Shown piece after piece: positions 51,972 to 61,859 of a DNA stretch of 64,000 nt. Every line of letters starts with the position of its first letter. Positions within the stretch are counted from its first letter, which is position 1. A program made the position numbers and the translations under genes. Below the pieces are notes generated by a model. It saw only the letters and a program-made list of their open reading frames with translations, was not told the DNA's origin and made no database searches. Origin of the DNA: Lewinellaceae bacterium (GTDB lineage Bacteria; Bacteroidota; Bacteroidia; Chitinophagales; Saprospiraceae); the NCBI GenBank assembly GCA_020636255.1, contig JACJYE010000019.1, forward strand, positions 1 to 64,000, given 5' to 3'.

Positions 51972-52621
51972 TGCTTGAGTTTTATGTGAAATTGCCAGGC
52001 CACGCCTGCTGTAAAATCCCATTTATCGTCCACATCAATGTTCGTTTCCAAATCTCCGAAATCCACCCGTTGCCTGCCAAGCGTGGTACGTGCGTGCAGC
52101 CCGCGCCAGATCTTTGCCTCCAGCCCCAGTCCATATTTGAGCATGCCTTGTTCGTCTTTTTGTTTATAAGTGCCGAAGGCATCCCGGATGGATACGTCGA
52201 ATTTCCGCTTCGTCTCAAAGGCGTAGGCGTAGGCCGACAGGTTCCTCTTTTTGAAAAAAGCAGCCCCAAGTGTCAACCCGTAGCCGTTTTGAAAGCTGTT
52301 TTTATAATTGATTGTCAGCGGTTTAGAAGGGTCATGGTGCATCAGGGCGCCGTCGGTGAAACCGATTTGAACTTCTGCTCCGGCAAGCAACCTGCTCTTC
52401 CAAAATTGCTTGCGAAAGCCGGCGAACAGTTCTGCCACGAAGCGCGACTCCTGCGCCAGCACGTCCACGCCGTCCACGAAAGAGCCACCGAAGAGGTTCT
52501 GTGAACCGGCGTTGGCGCCCAGGTACAAGCCGTCAAAAGGCTTGTCCATGGTTTGGGCATGCGACGTGGAAAGGCAGAACAGAACTACTGCCCAAGGCAG
52601 CAGGTAGCGGCAGTGTCTCAT
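51968..52621 (-). CDS. Outer-membrane beta-barrel protein
   Basis: A 217-residue protein with signal peptide MRHCRYLLPWAVVLFCLSTSHAQ. The remainder is alternating amphipathic strands (GLYLGANAGSQNLFGG, RLLAGAEVQIGFTDG, GYGLTLGAAFFKK) ending in an aromatic strand (DFTAGVAWQFHIKLKQ), typical of small 8-stranded outer-membrane barrels. It is not a transporter I can name. Its stop overlaps the start of the serine hydrolase, so the two are translationally coupled. Confidence 0.83.
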   Translation of the reverse strand: MRHCRYLLPWAVVLFCLSTSHAQTMDKPFDGLYLGANAGSQNLFGGSFVDGVDVLAQESRFVAELFAGFRKQFWKSRLLAGAEVQIGFTDGALMHHDPSKPLTINYKNSFQNGYGLTLGAAFFKKRNLSAYAYAFETKRKFDVSIRDAFGTYKQKDEQGMLKYGLGLEAKIWRGLHARTTLGRQRVDFGDLETNIDVDDKWDFTAGVAWQFHIKLKQ

Positions 52622-52707
52622 CGTTTCCCCGTATTATGATGTAAACAAAGACATGGTTATCTGGCGAAAGTGGCACGGGAGATGGGGCCCGGGCCTGGCT
52701 TTTCTTG

Positions 52708-55377
52708 CTAGCGCCAGGCCACCCGGCCGGCCACAGCTCCGCTCCCTACCGCCAGCCGCACGAAGTACACCCCCGTCTGCGCCCGAAAACCATTGGCTGC
52801 CAGGCCATCCCATATCACCTCATGCTGTCCTGCCTGTTGTTTTCCCGAAAAAAGCGACGCAACCTTTTGCCCCATAATATTCACCACATCCAGCCGGACG
52901 CCTGCCGTTTTTTCCAAAAAATATTGAATTCGGACAGCTTCGCCGGCGGGATTGGGTGAAATGGACGTGATGCCATAGCCCGTTCCGTTGCCAGGTTCTT
53001 CCGTTGAGGAGGGATCCGGCATCCATGCTTTCGTTATCCAGGCGCCCCTGCCATAAGTAGCGATGCGCAGCGTCGTGTCAACAGGGTTGAACTCTATATC
53101 GGTGGTGAAACTGACGGGCAGGTTGTCGTTGTACTCCGTCCACGTTTCGCCGTCGTCGCAGGTGATGAACACGCCGAGGTCGGTAGCAGCGAACACTACG
53201 CCCGGCACGAAATGATGCACGGCGACAGCGCTCACAGGCAAGTCGGGCAGGTTGCCCTGGATGGGCGTCCATGTTTCACCAAAATCTTCTGATCTGTAGA
53301 TATGGGGCTGGTTGGGGTTAATGCTGTTGCGGCAGGCGTAAATAAGCCCTGCCTGCAAAGGGCTGCTTTTCAGGCTCGTCACCCGCCAGCCGGGAGCGTT
53401 GGCCGTTTGTGCCCAGGTGTCGCCGCCGTTTTCGCTTTTCCAAAAGGAAAATGCACCGCTGTTATTCCACGCTGCGGCGTAGGCGAAGCTGGGGTCGGCC
53501 TGGTCGAACTCGAACACATAAGGGCCCGTGATGTTGGCAACAGGCGTCCAAAGCCCCCCGCCATTTACTGTTTTATACAGCTTCTGACGAGTAGCGCCGA
53601 GCAGCGTGAACTGGTCATCTGGGTGCTTCGCCAGGGCAGCCCAGTAGAAGCCGCCGTTTTCCGAGAGGTTGATGCCGTTAGTAATTTGGGCGGCATGGGT
53701 GTGGACACCACCGCTGGTACGCCGATACGTGCCGTTTATCCATCCACCATATAGTATGTTGGCATTTGTGCCGTGTACCTCCACGTCTGTGCCATCCAGG
53801 AAATCCCATCGATCCCATTCCAGCCCTGTATTCTCGGATAACTTTATGCCCTGCAGCCCATGGTCCTGCGTACCGGCTATGACCGTGCCGATGTCGCTGC
53901 GGCCGGAGGCAATAGAATTGAGTTGCCCGGTCATCAAGCCTTCGTTTTTATGTTGCCAGCAGTCGCCGCCGTCGGTGCTTTTGGCAATACCGCCATCGTT
54001 GAAGGCGTAGAGCGTGGAGGAGTTTTCGGGGTCGAAAGCGAAGTCGTGCTGGTCAACGTAGGTACGGCAAGGGGGCGGTTCGGGGCAGCTCGGACAGGTG
54101 AGGCGATCACGTTGCGTCCAGTTTTGCCCGCCGTTCTGGCTGCGCCAAAGGGTGACGCCGCCGAGCCAGACCACATCCGGGTCATCGGGGGAAACGGCAA
54201 CGATGTTGTCGTACCATCCCTGGCAGGAATTGGGGTTGCCCGGCTGGCAGAAGGCATTAGGTGCATTTTCGATTTTAACCCAGGTGTCGCCGCCATCGTC
54301 GGTGCGGTACAAGCCTTTCAACCCAAAATTGCTGTCCCATGCCCCTGCTATCGAAGTATACAGCACATTGGGCTGGTTCCTGCACAGGCTGATTTTTATA
54401 AAATGGATGTCCGTCGTGGGCAGCCCGCCGTTCAGTATCGACCAGTTTTCTCCGCCGTCGGTGCTGCGCCAGACGCCGCTTGCGGTGATGGCGGAATAAA
54501 GCGTGTCGGGGCTGTCGGGGTGCTGGATGATGTCGGAACAATTGAAATTTTGCTGGTTCGTGCCGTCGCCGAGTTTCATCACCCACGTCAGCCCGGCATC
54601 GGTGCTTTTCCATAGGCCGTTGGTAGCGCCAAGCCAGACGATATTGGTGTCGGCGTAGCTCCATACGATTTTAAAAGCGGAAACCCTGGCCGTAGGCAGG
54701 TAGTCGAAATCTGTCTGCTGCCAGAGCAGCCCCCGGTCGGTGGACTTGAACAGGCCGATGCCCGGCCGGGTGAAATAGTAATCCTGCCCGAAGCCTTCGC
54801 CGGTGCCGATGAGCAGGGATTTGGGGTTCAGCGGGTTGGTTGCTACCGCCCCAATGCCTGTCGAGGGAATTTGGCTGGCCATAGGTTGCCATGAATCGCC
54901 GCCGTTTTCGGTGAACCACAACCCGCCGCTTGCCGAACCTGCCCAGATGGCCTGTGAATTGCCTGGCTCAAAAGCATGGGAGATCATGCGCCCGCCCTGG
55001 CCTTCCATCTTGTTCGGGCCCAGCGGCTGCCAGTCGGCGGCAGGCTCCGGGCCGCTACGGGTCAGTGTGGCGGATCGTATATTCTTAAAAATCTCCCAGC
55101 GTTTGCTCATGTCCACCTCGCCCCGGTAGTCTTTGCGGAGGTCGTAAAAATGGCGCTCCCGCAGATAGGGCAGGTAGCCCGTGCCTTCCCTGCATACCGA
55201 GTCGAAAGGTATGCCTTTGCTGAAATAGTGCGCTTCAAAATAATCTTCCCAGGCCTGCATGGCGGGGTGGACAGTAGCGAAAGGGGAGGGGGCCAGGCTC
55301 TGTTTGTTCACTTGCCCTGAAAGCGGGTTTGAAACCATAAAAAGGAGTGCAAAAAAGGATGATAAACGGGAGGCCAT
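52708..55377 (-). CDS. Secreted sortilin/BNR-like beta-propeller with T9SS domain
   Basis: An 889-residue exported protein (signal 1-21). About ten BNR/Asp-box repeats of the form SxDGGxTW make a large propeller like VPS10/sialidase-type proteins: WFTENGGDSWQPM, LFKSTDRGLLWQQ, LWKSTDAGLTWVMK, VWRSTDGGENWSIL. A C-terminal T9SS sorting domain follows (SISPNPAGEAVRIQYFLEK ... GVYFVRLAVGSG). Binding or glycan-degrading roles are both possible; no sialidase catalytic set is seen. It is the downstream gene of a pair with the NHL-repeat protein, 18 bp apart. Confidence 0.9.
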   Translation of the reverse strand: MASRLSSFFALLFMVSNPLSGQVNKQSLAPSPFATVHPAMQAWEDYFEAHYFSKGIPFDSVCREGTGYLPYLRERHFYDLRKDYRGEVDMSKRWEIFKNIRSATLTRSGPEPAADWQPLGPNKMEGQGGRMISHAFEPGNSQAIWAGSASGGLWFTENGGDSWQPMASQIPSTGIGAVATNPLNPKSLLIGTGEGFGQDYYFTRPGIGLFKSTDRGLLWQQTDFDYLPTARVSAFKIVWSYADTNIVWLGATNGLWKSTDAGLTWVMKLGDGTNQQNFNCSDIIQHPDSPDTLYSAITASGVWRSTDGGENWSILNGGLPTTDIHFIKISLCRNQPNVLYTSIAGAWDSNFGLKGLYRTDDGGDTWVKIENAPNAFCQPGNPNSCQGWYDNIVAVSPDDPDVVWLGGVTLWRSQNGGQNWTQRDRLTCPSCPEPPPCRTYVDQHDFAFDPENSSTLYAFNDGGIAKSTDGGDCWQHKNEGLMTGQLNSIASGRSDIGTVIAGTQDHGLQGIKLSENTGLEWDRWDFLDGTDVEVHGTNANILYGGWINGTYRRTSGGVHTHAAQITNGINLSENGGFYWAALAKHPDDQFTLLGATRQKLYKTVNGGGLWTPVANITGPYVFEFDQADPSFAYAAAWNNSGAFSFWKSENGGDTWAQTANAPGWRVTSLKSSPLQAGLIYACRNSINPNQPHIYRSEDFGETWTPIQGNLPDLPVSAVAVHHFVPGVVFAATDLGVFITCDDGETWTEYNDNLPVSFTTDIEFNPVDTTLRIATYGRGAWITKAWMPDPSSTEEPGNGTGYGITSISPNPAGEAVRIQYFLEKTAGVRLDVVNIMGQKVASLFSGKQQAGQHEVIWDGLAANGFRAQTGVYFVRLAVGSGAVAGRVAWR

Positions 55378-55395
55378 AGCTTTGGCTTTAACGGT

Positions 55396-56526
55396 TCAAT
55401 GCACGATCGCAACCCTTTTTACGCCGGCCTCGCCGGAAGGGGTTTTAGTTGTTTTAAGGGTGTAAATTCCTGATGGCAAGTGGCTTACATTCAGCGCTGT
55501 GCTATTTTTTTCTGATAGGACGAGATTCCCGGTTTCATCGAAGAGTTCGGCCAGGAAATCTCCGGCATCTATTTTCAGAAAAATAACATTGCTGGCAGGA
55601 TTTGGGGAAACAGCCAGGTCTTTGACGGCCCTTTCTTCCTTTGCCGGGGAGACGGGCTCCGTCACGCGCACTGCTACGTTGTTGGGGTCCATCAGGCCGT
55701 TGCCGCTTGTGAAATAGCCCAACACCTGGCCGGTACTGTCGATCAGGTGCACGGCGTCCTCGCCCCAGTCGCCGATCAGTAGGTTCCCGTTGGGCAGGAA
55801 GGCAATGCCTTCGGGGTTGGACAGGCCGTTAACGAACACGCCAACGTATTGGCCGTTTGAGCTGTATCGAAGGACCCTGCCCACCGTCCAATCCTCAACC
55901 AGCATGTCGCCATTGTTGTCGAACCAGATATCGGTAGGGCCTTGCAGGATGCTGGTATTGATGAAAGTGCCGAGGCTGTGCCCTGCCGAATCGAATTTCT
56001 GAACGGTGCCGTTGCCACCGTTACCGTATACGGAGATGTAAAAGTTTTTGTCGCTGTCCCATACGTGCCCCAGCCCATTAGGCGTCGGCGTTTCGGTGAA
56101 CTCGTCGACGAAGTGCCCGTCCAGCCCGAAGCGGACGACCTTGTTCTGGGTAGTGCCCCATTGCGTAACGTAGAGCATGCTGTCCCAGCCGATCGACATT
56201 TTTGAGGGGGTCTGCAGGACATAACCCGAGGAGAAATTGCCCATATAGGCGCCGGTTTGGCCATCATATCTTTTGATGGCCGTATTGCCTGCCCCCGTGA
56301 CCAGCATCGTCCCGTCGGGGTGGAACACGATATCTTCCGGGGCGATGAGCCCACCGGAGCCCGGGCTGATGAAGTCGCCGAGGTAATTGCCGTGCTCATC
56401 GTATTTTTTGATCGCATTGGTGCCCCTGCTATTGACGAAAACTTCGATCTCGGATTGGGCGGGCGCCCCGGCAGCAAATAAAAGTGTTGTGGCCAGTACG
56501 GCCCATTTTAGTCGGGTAGATTTCAT
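55396..56526 (-). CDS. Secreted NHL-repeat beta-propeller with T9SS domain
   Basis: A 376-residue protein with signal peptide MKSTRLKWAVLATTLLFAAGAPAQS. NHL-type repeats follow (IKKYDEHGNYLGDFI, IKRYDGQTGAYMGNF, VVRFGLDGHFVDEFT, VQKFDSAGHSLGTFI), making a six-bladed propeller, then a short T9SS sorting domain (AVSPNPASNVIFLKI ... GIYTLKTTK). It probably binds ligands or proteins on the cell surface. It is the first gene of a two-gene unit with the BNR protein. Confidence 0.9.
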   Translation of the reverse strand: MKSTRLKWAVLATTLLFAAGAPAQSEIEVFVNSRGTNAIKKYDEHGNYLGDFISPGSGGLIAPEDIVFHPDGTMLVTGAGNTAIKRYDGQTGAYMGNFSSGYVLQTPSKMSIGWDSMLYVTQWGTTQNKVVRFGLDGHFVDEFTETPTPNGLGHVWDSDKNFYISVYGNGGNGTVQKFDSAGHSLGTFINTSILQGPTDIWFDNNGDMLVEDWTVGRVLRYSSNGQYVGVFVNGLSNPEGIAFLPNGNLLIGDWGEDAVHLIDSTGQVLGYFTSGNGLMDPNNVAVRVTEPVSPAKEERAVKDLAVSPNPASNVIFLKIDAGDFLAELFDETGNLVLSEKNSTALNVSHLPSGIYTLKTTKTPSGEAGVKRVAIVH

Positions 56527-56671
56527 AGCCGGCGGATTTTTAGTGTGTGTAATTATCCCTTTTTAGCAGAAATGGCGGCTCTAATGGGAATAATGGGCCA
56601 TTCCAACAGGCAAAATAAGGGTTTGGAAGGGTTTGGGCCTTGTCAATTGTTGCTAAAAAACTACATGGTTT

Positions 56672-56964
56672 GTAACTATCAGCAGCGGCCTAAAATGCTC
56701 CTGAAGCAAAATTTTGTAGGATTTTTCTTGTCTAACCCCTTCTCATTGGGGCTGTCTCACAAGTCAAAATAAAAACATCGAAGCCAAATAATATGCTGTT
56801 TATCGCCGCCTGGCCGGTTCTCCCCTTTGGGGAGCCAGAAGGGCTAGGCCAGGCGGCGAAACATGATTTGGCGCTATTTTTCAATTCCATACTTTTGAGA
56901 CAGCCCCGGGCGGATTACAAAATCTTGCTTCAGGCCGCAAATCACCGTGATGCTGAATAGTTAC
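56672..56964 (+). repeat. Outer repeat copy 2, complete with terminal inverted repeats
   Basis: It is bounded by GTAACTATCAGCA and TGCTGAATAGTTAC, imperfect inverted ends. Inner arms CCTGAAGCAAAATTTTGTA and TACAAAATCTTGCTTCAGG flank the MITE. The left flank matches copy 1 closely; the terminal right end is preserved only here. Confidence 0.78.
56750..56905 (-). mobile_element. 156-bp MITE-like element, copy 2 (inverted)
   Basis: It has the same ends and length as 23587-23742, with only a handful of base differences, but reads in the opposite orientation relative to identical flanks. Confidence 0.8.
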
Positions 56965-56986
56965 CATGGTTTTATGGTTGAAGGGC

Positions 56987-57004
56987 GGCCTCCAAACAAG
57001 CTCT
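56987..57004 (-). repeat. AGAGCTTG dispersed repeat at the permease 3' end
   Basis: GGCCTCCAAACAAGCTCT, abutting the stop codon of the permease gene that ends at 57004. Confidence 0.75.
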
Positions 57005-59388
57005 TAATCGTTACGCAATGATTCCACCGGGTTCGCCAGCGCCGCTTTGACGCTCTGGAAGCTCACCGTCAAAAACGCCACACCGACGGCCACCACACCC
57101 GCCAATGCAAACACCCACCATTGGATATCAATGCGGTAGGCGAAATCCTGCAGCCATTTATCCATGAAATAATAGGCCACTGGAGTCGCTGCGACGCAAG
57201 CTGCAAAGACCAGCTTCAGGAACTCCATGGAGAGCAGGCTGACGATGCCCGAAACGCTTGCCCCCAACACCTTGCGGATGCCAATTTCCCGGACCCGGAA
57301 GCCCAGTAAAATGCTCGCCAGGCCGTATAACCCCAAAGCCGCAATGGCCAGTGTAAAACCCGTGAAAAGATAAACCAACCATGAAAAACTTCGGTCGGCG
57401 ATGTAACGGTGTTGCAGGCGTTCGTCGAGCAGTTGCAGGTCGAAAGGCAAGTTCGGGAGGATGGCCTCCCAGTCGTTGCGAAGGGAAGCAATGGCGGAGG
57501 CTGCGTCGCCGGGACGCAGGCGTACAATGACCTGGCTCATGACGGCCGGGACAAAAATTGCGAGCGGTTTGATAGGCTCATGCAGCGAGCGGTAGTGGAA
57601 ATCCTTTACTACACCCACCACGACGCCGTCGGGCTTGAGATCGCCGACCTGGATACGCTGCCCGATGGGCTGTTCCCAGCCGAGCTTACGCACGGCAGTT
57701 TCGTTCAAAATCACGCCCGTTGTCGTGTCATTTGGGAAAGTTTCGAGGAATTCCCGGCCCTCGGCCATCTCCACACCGATGGTTTCGAAATAACCGAAAT
57801 AGGCCCCGAGTATGTCCATCTGGGTGGCCTCCTGCGTTTCCACGCCGGGTTGCATAATGGGCTGCGAACCGTTGTTGCCGGAGAACGCGTCGCCGGCACT
57901 CACACTGACGACATTTGGGTTTTGTAACAAGCGCTGGCGAACCCGCGGATAATATTCAGGGAAACGCTCGTCGAGCAGTTGCAAGGCCACTACCTGCTCC
58001 CGGTCGAAGCCAAGGTCCGTGTTTTGCATAAAATCCATCTGTTGTTTCACGATGAAAGCCCCTGCTATAAGGGTTGTCATCATAAAAAACTGCGCCCCGA
58101 CCAGCCAGCGGCGCAAATTGTTGCCCGCTGTTCCTGTTTTTACCTCGCCTTTTAATGCCTGTACGGCTTTGTTCTTGGAAAAAAGATAAGCGGGGAACCA
58201 GCCGGCGGCCAGGCCGGTGAGCAAAATGAGGCCGGCGAACACAGGCAGGTAAAACAAGAGTCCGGAGGGCTGTATATCCATGTCCCAGTTGAGCCGGCCT
58301 TCGAGCAGTTCTTTTCCTGTAAAAAACAGAATTACCCCTCCGCACAAGGCAATGGCCGACAGCAACACCGCCTCGGAAAGGAAAAGCAGTGCCAGCCCCG
58401 ATTGGTTTGCTCCGAGCACTTTGCGTAGGCCCACTTCCTTTGCCCGCCGCACACCCCGGGCGAGGCTGAGGTTGGTGAAATTAAATGCCGCTACCAATAA
58501 GATCAACACTGCCACGATACCCAACCCCCGGACATAAGCGAGGTTGCCGGTACGGTTGCGGTTAACGCCGTACATGCCGCCTGAGTTGAAATAGCAATCG
58601 TGCATGCTCTGCAGGTGCAGTTCCGTGACGGCCGCCAATTCGGGTTCGTATTTAGAGGCAATGAAAGAGGGCAGTTTTTCTTCTACTTCAGCAAACGTTG
58701 CATCTTCTTTCAGCAAAACATAGGTGAGGAAACCGCCCCACGCCCAGCTGTTCATGTCAACAGGGTATCCGGGAGGCACCCGAAATGTGGAAAATGAGGC
58801 CAGCAGGTTAAAAGTGAGGTGGCTATGGCGGGGGCTTTCCTTTAACACCCCTGTTATCTTCAAGGGCGTATCGTCGCCAAGAAGCAGGGCCTTGCCGAGT
58901 GGGTTTTCGTCTCCAAAATATTTTAACGCCAATTCCGGGGTAATGACGGCCGTATTTGGCTCGTTGAGCGCGGAAGCAGGGTCGCCTAATGCCAGTTGGA
59001 AGCCAAAAAGCTGGAAAAAAGCGCTGTCGGCATACCAAAGCCCCTCTTCGTAATAGGCCTGGCCGCCATAGCTTAGGCGGCTATCGTCGGAGTAACGAAG
59101 CCGCACGGTTTTCTCGATTTCCGGCAATTCTTTTTCAATGGCAGGCCCCATCGGGGGCGGAGTCGTAGCGAGTGGGATGGATTGCCCGTTGCGGGTGGCC
59201 TGCTGGGTGAGGCGATAGAGCCGCCCGGCATGAGGATGGAAACTGTCGGTGCTCAACTCACTTTTTATAAAAAAAAGGATGAACAGCACCCCCGCAAGGG
59301 CGAAGGTCAGCCCAAAGATGTTGATGGCTGCGCTTGTTTTATCCCGTAACAATGACCTGAAGGCCGACTTGATGTAATTTTGAAACAT
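57004..59388 (-). CDS. MacB/FtsX-type ABC permease
   Basis: A 794-residue double-FtsX permease with an N-terminal helix (INIFGLTFALAGVLFILFFI), periplasmic core, ARGVRRAKEVGLRKVLGA, helices, a second periplasmic part and the final REIGIRKVLGASVSGI block. No ATPase is adjacent. It is the last of three consecutive minus-strand permeases (12 bp after the previous one), a gene array common in this group. Its final about 150 bp are almost identical to those of the next gene upstream, while the rest is divergent, suggesting gene conversion. Confidence 0.93.
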   Translation of the reverse strand: MFQNYIKSAFRSLLRDKTSAAINIFGLTFALAGVLFILFFIKSELSTDSFHPHAGRLYRLTQQATRNGQSIPLATTPPPMGPAIEKELPEIEKTVRLRYSDDSRLSYGGQAYYEEGLWYADSAFFQLFGFQLALGDPASALNEPNTAVITPELALKYFGDENPLGKALLLGDDTPLKITGVLKESPRHSHLTFNLLASFSTFRVPPGYPVDMNSWAWGGFLTYVLLKEDATFAEVEEKLPSFIASKYEPELAAVTELHLQSMHDCYFNSGGMYGVNRNRTGNLAYVRGLGIVAVLILLVAAFNFTNLSLARGVRRAKEVGLRKVLGANQSGLALLFLSEAVLLSAIALCGGVILFFTGKELLEGRLNWDMDIQPSGLLFYLPVFAGLILLTGLAAGWFPAYLFSKNKAVQALKGEVKTGTAGNNLRRWLVGAQFFMMTTLIAGAFIVKQQMDFMQNTDLGFDREQVVALQLLDERFPEYYPRVRQRLLQNPNVVSVSAGDAFSGNNGSQPIMQPGVETQEATQMDILGAYFGYFETIGVEMAEGREFLETFPNDTTTGVILNETAVRKLGWEQPIGQRIQVGDLKPDGVVVGVVKDFHYRSLHEPIKPLAIFVPAVMSQVIVRLRPGDAASAIASLRNDWEAILPNLPFDLQLLDERLQHRYIADRSFSWLVYLFTGFTLAIAALGLYGLASILLGFRVREIGIRKVLGASVSGIVSLLSMEFLKLVFAACVAATPVAYYFMDKWLQDFAYRIDIQWWVFALAGVVAVGVAFLTVSFQSVKAALANPVESLRND

Positions 59389-59400
59389 ACCTATTTGTTC

Positions 59401-61830
59401 TTATTCGCTTCGCAAGCTCTTCACCGGGTTCGCCAGCGCCGCTTTGACGCTCTGGAAGCTCACCGTCAGAAACGCCACACCGACGGCCACCACACCCGCC
59501 AATGCAAACACCCACCATTGAATATCAATGCGGTAGGCGAAGTCCTGCAGCCATTTATCCATGAAATAATAGGCCAGCGGGCAGGCGATGGCCAGGGCGA
59601 TGAGCACCAGTTTCAGAAAGTCTTTTGACAACAGGCTAACGATGCTCGTCGTGGTGGCGCCGAGTATTTTTCGGATGCCGATCTCTTTGGTGCGCTGGCT
59701 GGCGGCGAAAATGGCCAGGCCGAGCAATCCCAGGCAGGCCACAAAAACCGTAAGCCCGGCAAATAAGCCCAGCGCGGCGCCGGTACGGCGTTCGGACTGA
59801 TAGGTGTTGTAAATGCGTTCATCGAGGAAGGAGTAGTCGAAAGCCTGTTCGGCGGCGGCGTTTTTCCACGCGCTGCCGAGGCTGGCGAGCAGGCCGGGCA
59901 CTTCGGCGAGGTCTACTTTCATCAGGGCAGCGCCGTTGTTGGGGCCGAGTACCATCACAAGAGGGGAAATGCGCTCGTGGAAGGATTTGAAATGAAAATC
60001 CTGCACCACACCGATGACGCTGTATTGTTTGCGGCTTTCGTCTTTTTTGAAAGAAGTGGTGACCGTGTGGCCGATAGCTCCGTCCGCCCAGCCAAAAGCC
60101 TTTACGGCGGCCTGGTTGACGATGATAGCGGAGGAATCGGAAGCCTGCCCCGGCATGAAATTGCGCCCTTCGGCGAGCTTCATGCCCAATGTGGGGATGT
60201 ACTGCTCGTCCACGTCGTAGCGCAGGGTTTTGATGGTTTGGGTGGGGTCGTGGCCGGGGGCGAAGAACATGTTGTTGCTCCAGCTTTCCCCGGCAGGGAT
60301 GTAGCCGGAGTAGCTTACACTGCGCACCCGCCGGTCCTGGGCGATGTGCTGGCGGAATGCCGGCTCATTTTCGCCGAGCGCCCAGAGGTTCGGCACGGCC
60401 AAAACGGCCTCGTGGTCGTAGCCGAGCTTGGCGTTTTGAATGAAATGCAGTTGCTTCCATACCACTGCCGTGCAGGCCATCAGCGTGATGGACAGTATGA
60501 ACTGGAACACGACCAGCCCATTGCGCAGGCCGAGGCTTTTGCGGCCCATGTCCGCCTGTCCCTTGAGCACCGTTTGCGGCTTGAAAGCGGAGAGGAAAAA
60601 GGCCGGGTAGCTCCCTGCCACAATACCTGTAAAAACGCCGAACAGCAGCAGGGCGGGAAGCAACCAGGGCGTGGCGAAGTAGTCAAAATGCAGCTTTTTC
60701 TCAGCTATCTGATTGAAAAACGGAAGGGCCAGCTCTGCCAGTACAAGCCCGATCGCCAGGCTTACCAATGCCAATAGCACCGACTCCGTGAGGAACTGCC
60801 GGATCAATTCGCCTTTCCCCGACCCGACGACTTTTCGCACGCCCACCTCCTTTGCCCGTTTGGATGCTCCGGCGGTGCTCAGGTTCATAAAATTGATGCA
60901 GGCGATGAGCAGCATGAACAGGGCGATCGCCCCAAAGATGTATACGTACCGGGCGTCGCCGGAAGCCGAAAACTCACTGCTCAACCCCTGCGGCGAGTGC
61001 AGGTAAATGTCGGTGAGCGGTTGAAGTTTCAACGCCAGACGATTTCCTTTGCTGGTGAAATCCTCGAAGGACATGCCAAGCCCTTCTTTCAGTTGCGGGC
61101 CGAGGTGTTTTTCAATGATAGCGGGCAGTTTGCCTTCCAATTGCCGGTGATCGGCGCCTTTGGCCAGCAGCAGGTAGGTGTAAAAATTGGAGTTCATCCA
61201 CGTTGGGCTCTGAGCTTCCGGCAGCCCTGCCATGGAGGCCAGGATGTCGAGGTGAAAATGGGAGGTTTCGGGTATGTTCTTCATCACTCCCGTCACCTGG
61301 TAGGGGGTATCCCAGCCTATGAACGTCAGCGTTTTGCCGATAGCCGGTTGTTTCCCGAAAAAACGCTCCGCAATCGCCTCGGAAATGACGGCAGTATGCG
61401 GCTGCGACAAGGCCGAAGCGGCCCGGCCCTCCAACAGCGGGAACGTAAACACATCGAATACATTGGCATCGGCATACGAGACCGCCACATCCCGGTACAT
61501 TTCGCCGTTCATTTCCAGCAACGGCTTTCCGATGTACCGCAGGCGGGTGGCATCTTCCACCTCCGGAAACGCTGTTTTGAGCGTCTGCGCCACAGGCGGC
61601 ATCACGGTCGCTTCGTTTATTTTCTCACCCTGGATGTCAGCGTTGAACGTCACCCGCACGATGCGGCCGGCCTTCTCATTGTAGCGGTCGAACGACAACT
61701 CGTGCTGCACGAACAGCATGATGACGAGGCAGGTGGCGATACCAATGGCCAACCCGGCGATGTTGATGAGGGAAATGTGCCCGTTTTGACGGATATGGCG
61801 TATGGCGATCTTTAAGTAGTTCGGAAACAT
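59401..61830 (-). CDS. MacB/FtsX-type ABC permease
   Basis: An 809-residue double-FtsX permease built like its neighbours: ISLINIAGLAIGIATCLVIMLF helix, periplasmic core, SKRAKEVGVRKVVGSGK, central helices, second periplasmic domain, QRTKEIGIRKILGATT and a C-terminal helix pair ending LANPVKSLRSE. It is the middle gene of the array; the flanking gaps are 12 and 29 bp, which fits one operon. The cognate ATPase and substrate are unknown. Confidence 0.93.
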   Translation of the reverse strand: MFPNYLKIAIRHIRQNGHISLINIAGLAIGIATCLVIMLFVQHELSFDRYNEKAGRIVRVTFNADIQGEKINEATVMPPVAQTLKTAFPEVEDATRLRYIGKPLLEMNGEMYRDVAVSYADANVFDVFTFPLLEGRAASALSQPHTAVISEAIAERFFGKQPAIGKTLTFIGWDTPYQVTGVMKNIPETSHFHLDILASMAGLPEAQSPTWMNSNFYTYLLLAKGADHRQLEGKLPAIIEKHLGPQLKEGLGMSFEDFTSKGNRLALKLQPLTDIYLHSPQGLSSEFSASGDARYVYIFGAIALFMLLIACINFMNLSTAGASKRAKEVGVRKVVGSGKGELIRQFLTESVLLALVSLAIGLVLAELALPFFNQIAEKKLHFDYFATPWLLPALLLFGVFTGIVAGSYPAFFLSAFKPQTVLKGQADMGRKSLGLRNGLVVFQFILSITLMACTAVVWKQLHFIQNAKLGYDHEAVLAVPNLWALGENEPAFRQHIAQDRRVRSVSYSGYIPAGESWSNNMFFAPGHDPTQTIKTLRYDVDEQYIPTLGMKLAEGRNFMPGQASDSSAIIVNQAAVKAFGWADGAIGHTVTTSFKKDESRKQYSVIGVVQDFHFKSFHERISPLVMVLGPNNGAALMKVDLAEVPGLLASLGSAWKNAAAEQAFDYSFLDERIYNTYQSERRTGAALGLFAGLTVFVACLGLLGLAIFAASQRTKEIGIRKILGATTTSIVSLLSKDFLKLVLIALAIACPLAYYFMDKWLQDFAYRIDIQWWVFALAGVVAVGVAFLTVSFQSVKAALANPVKSLRSE

Positions 61831-61859
61831 TATGTTCGATTTGAATACTGCTTATTTGT

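Larger units (their letters stand above)
56527..57003. other. Gene-free stretch filled by a nested repeat
   Basis: It holds the second copy of the outer repeat (56672-56964) with the inner MITE, and an AGAGCTTG repeat at 56987. The only frames are short and run across the repeats. Confidence 0.75.
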
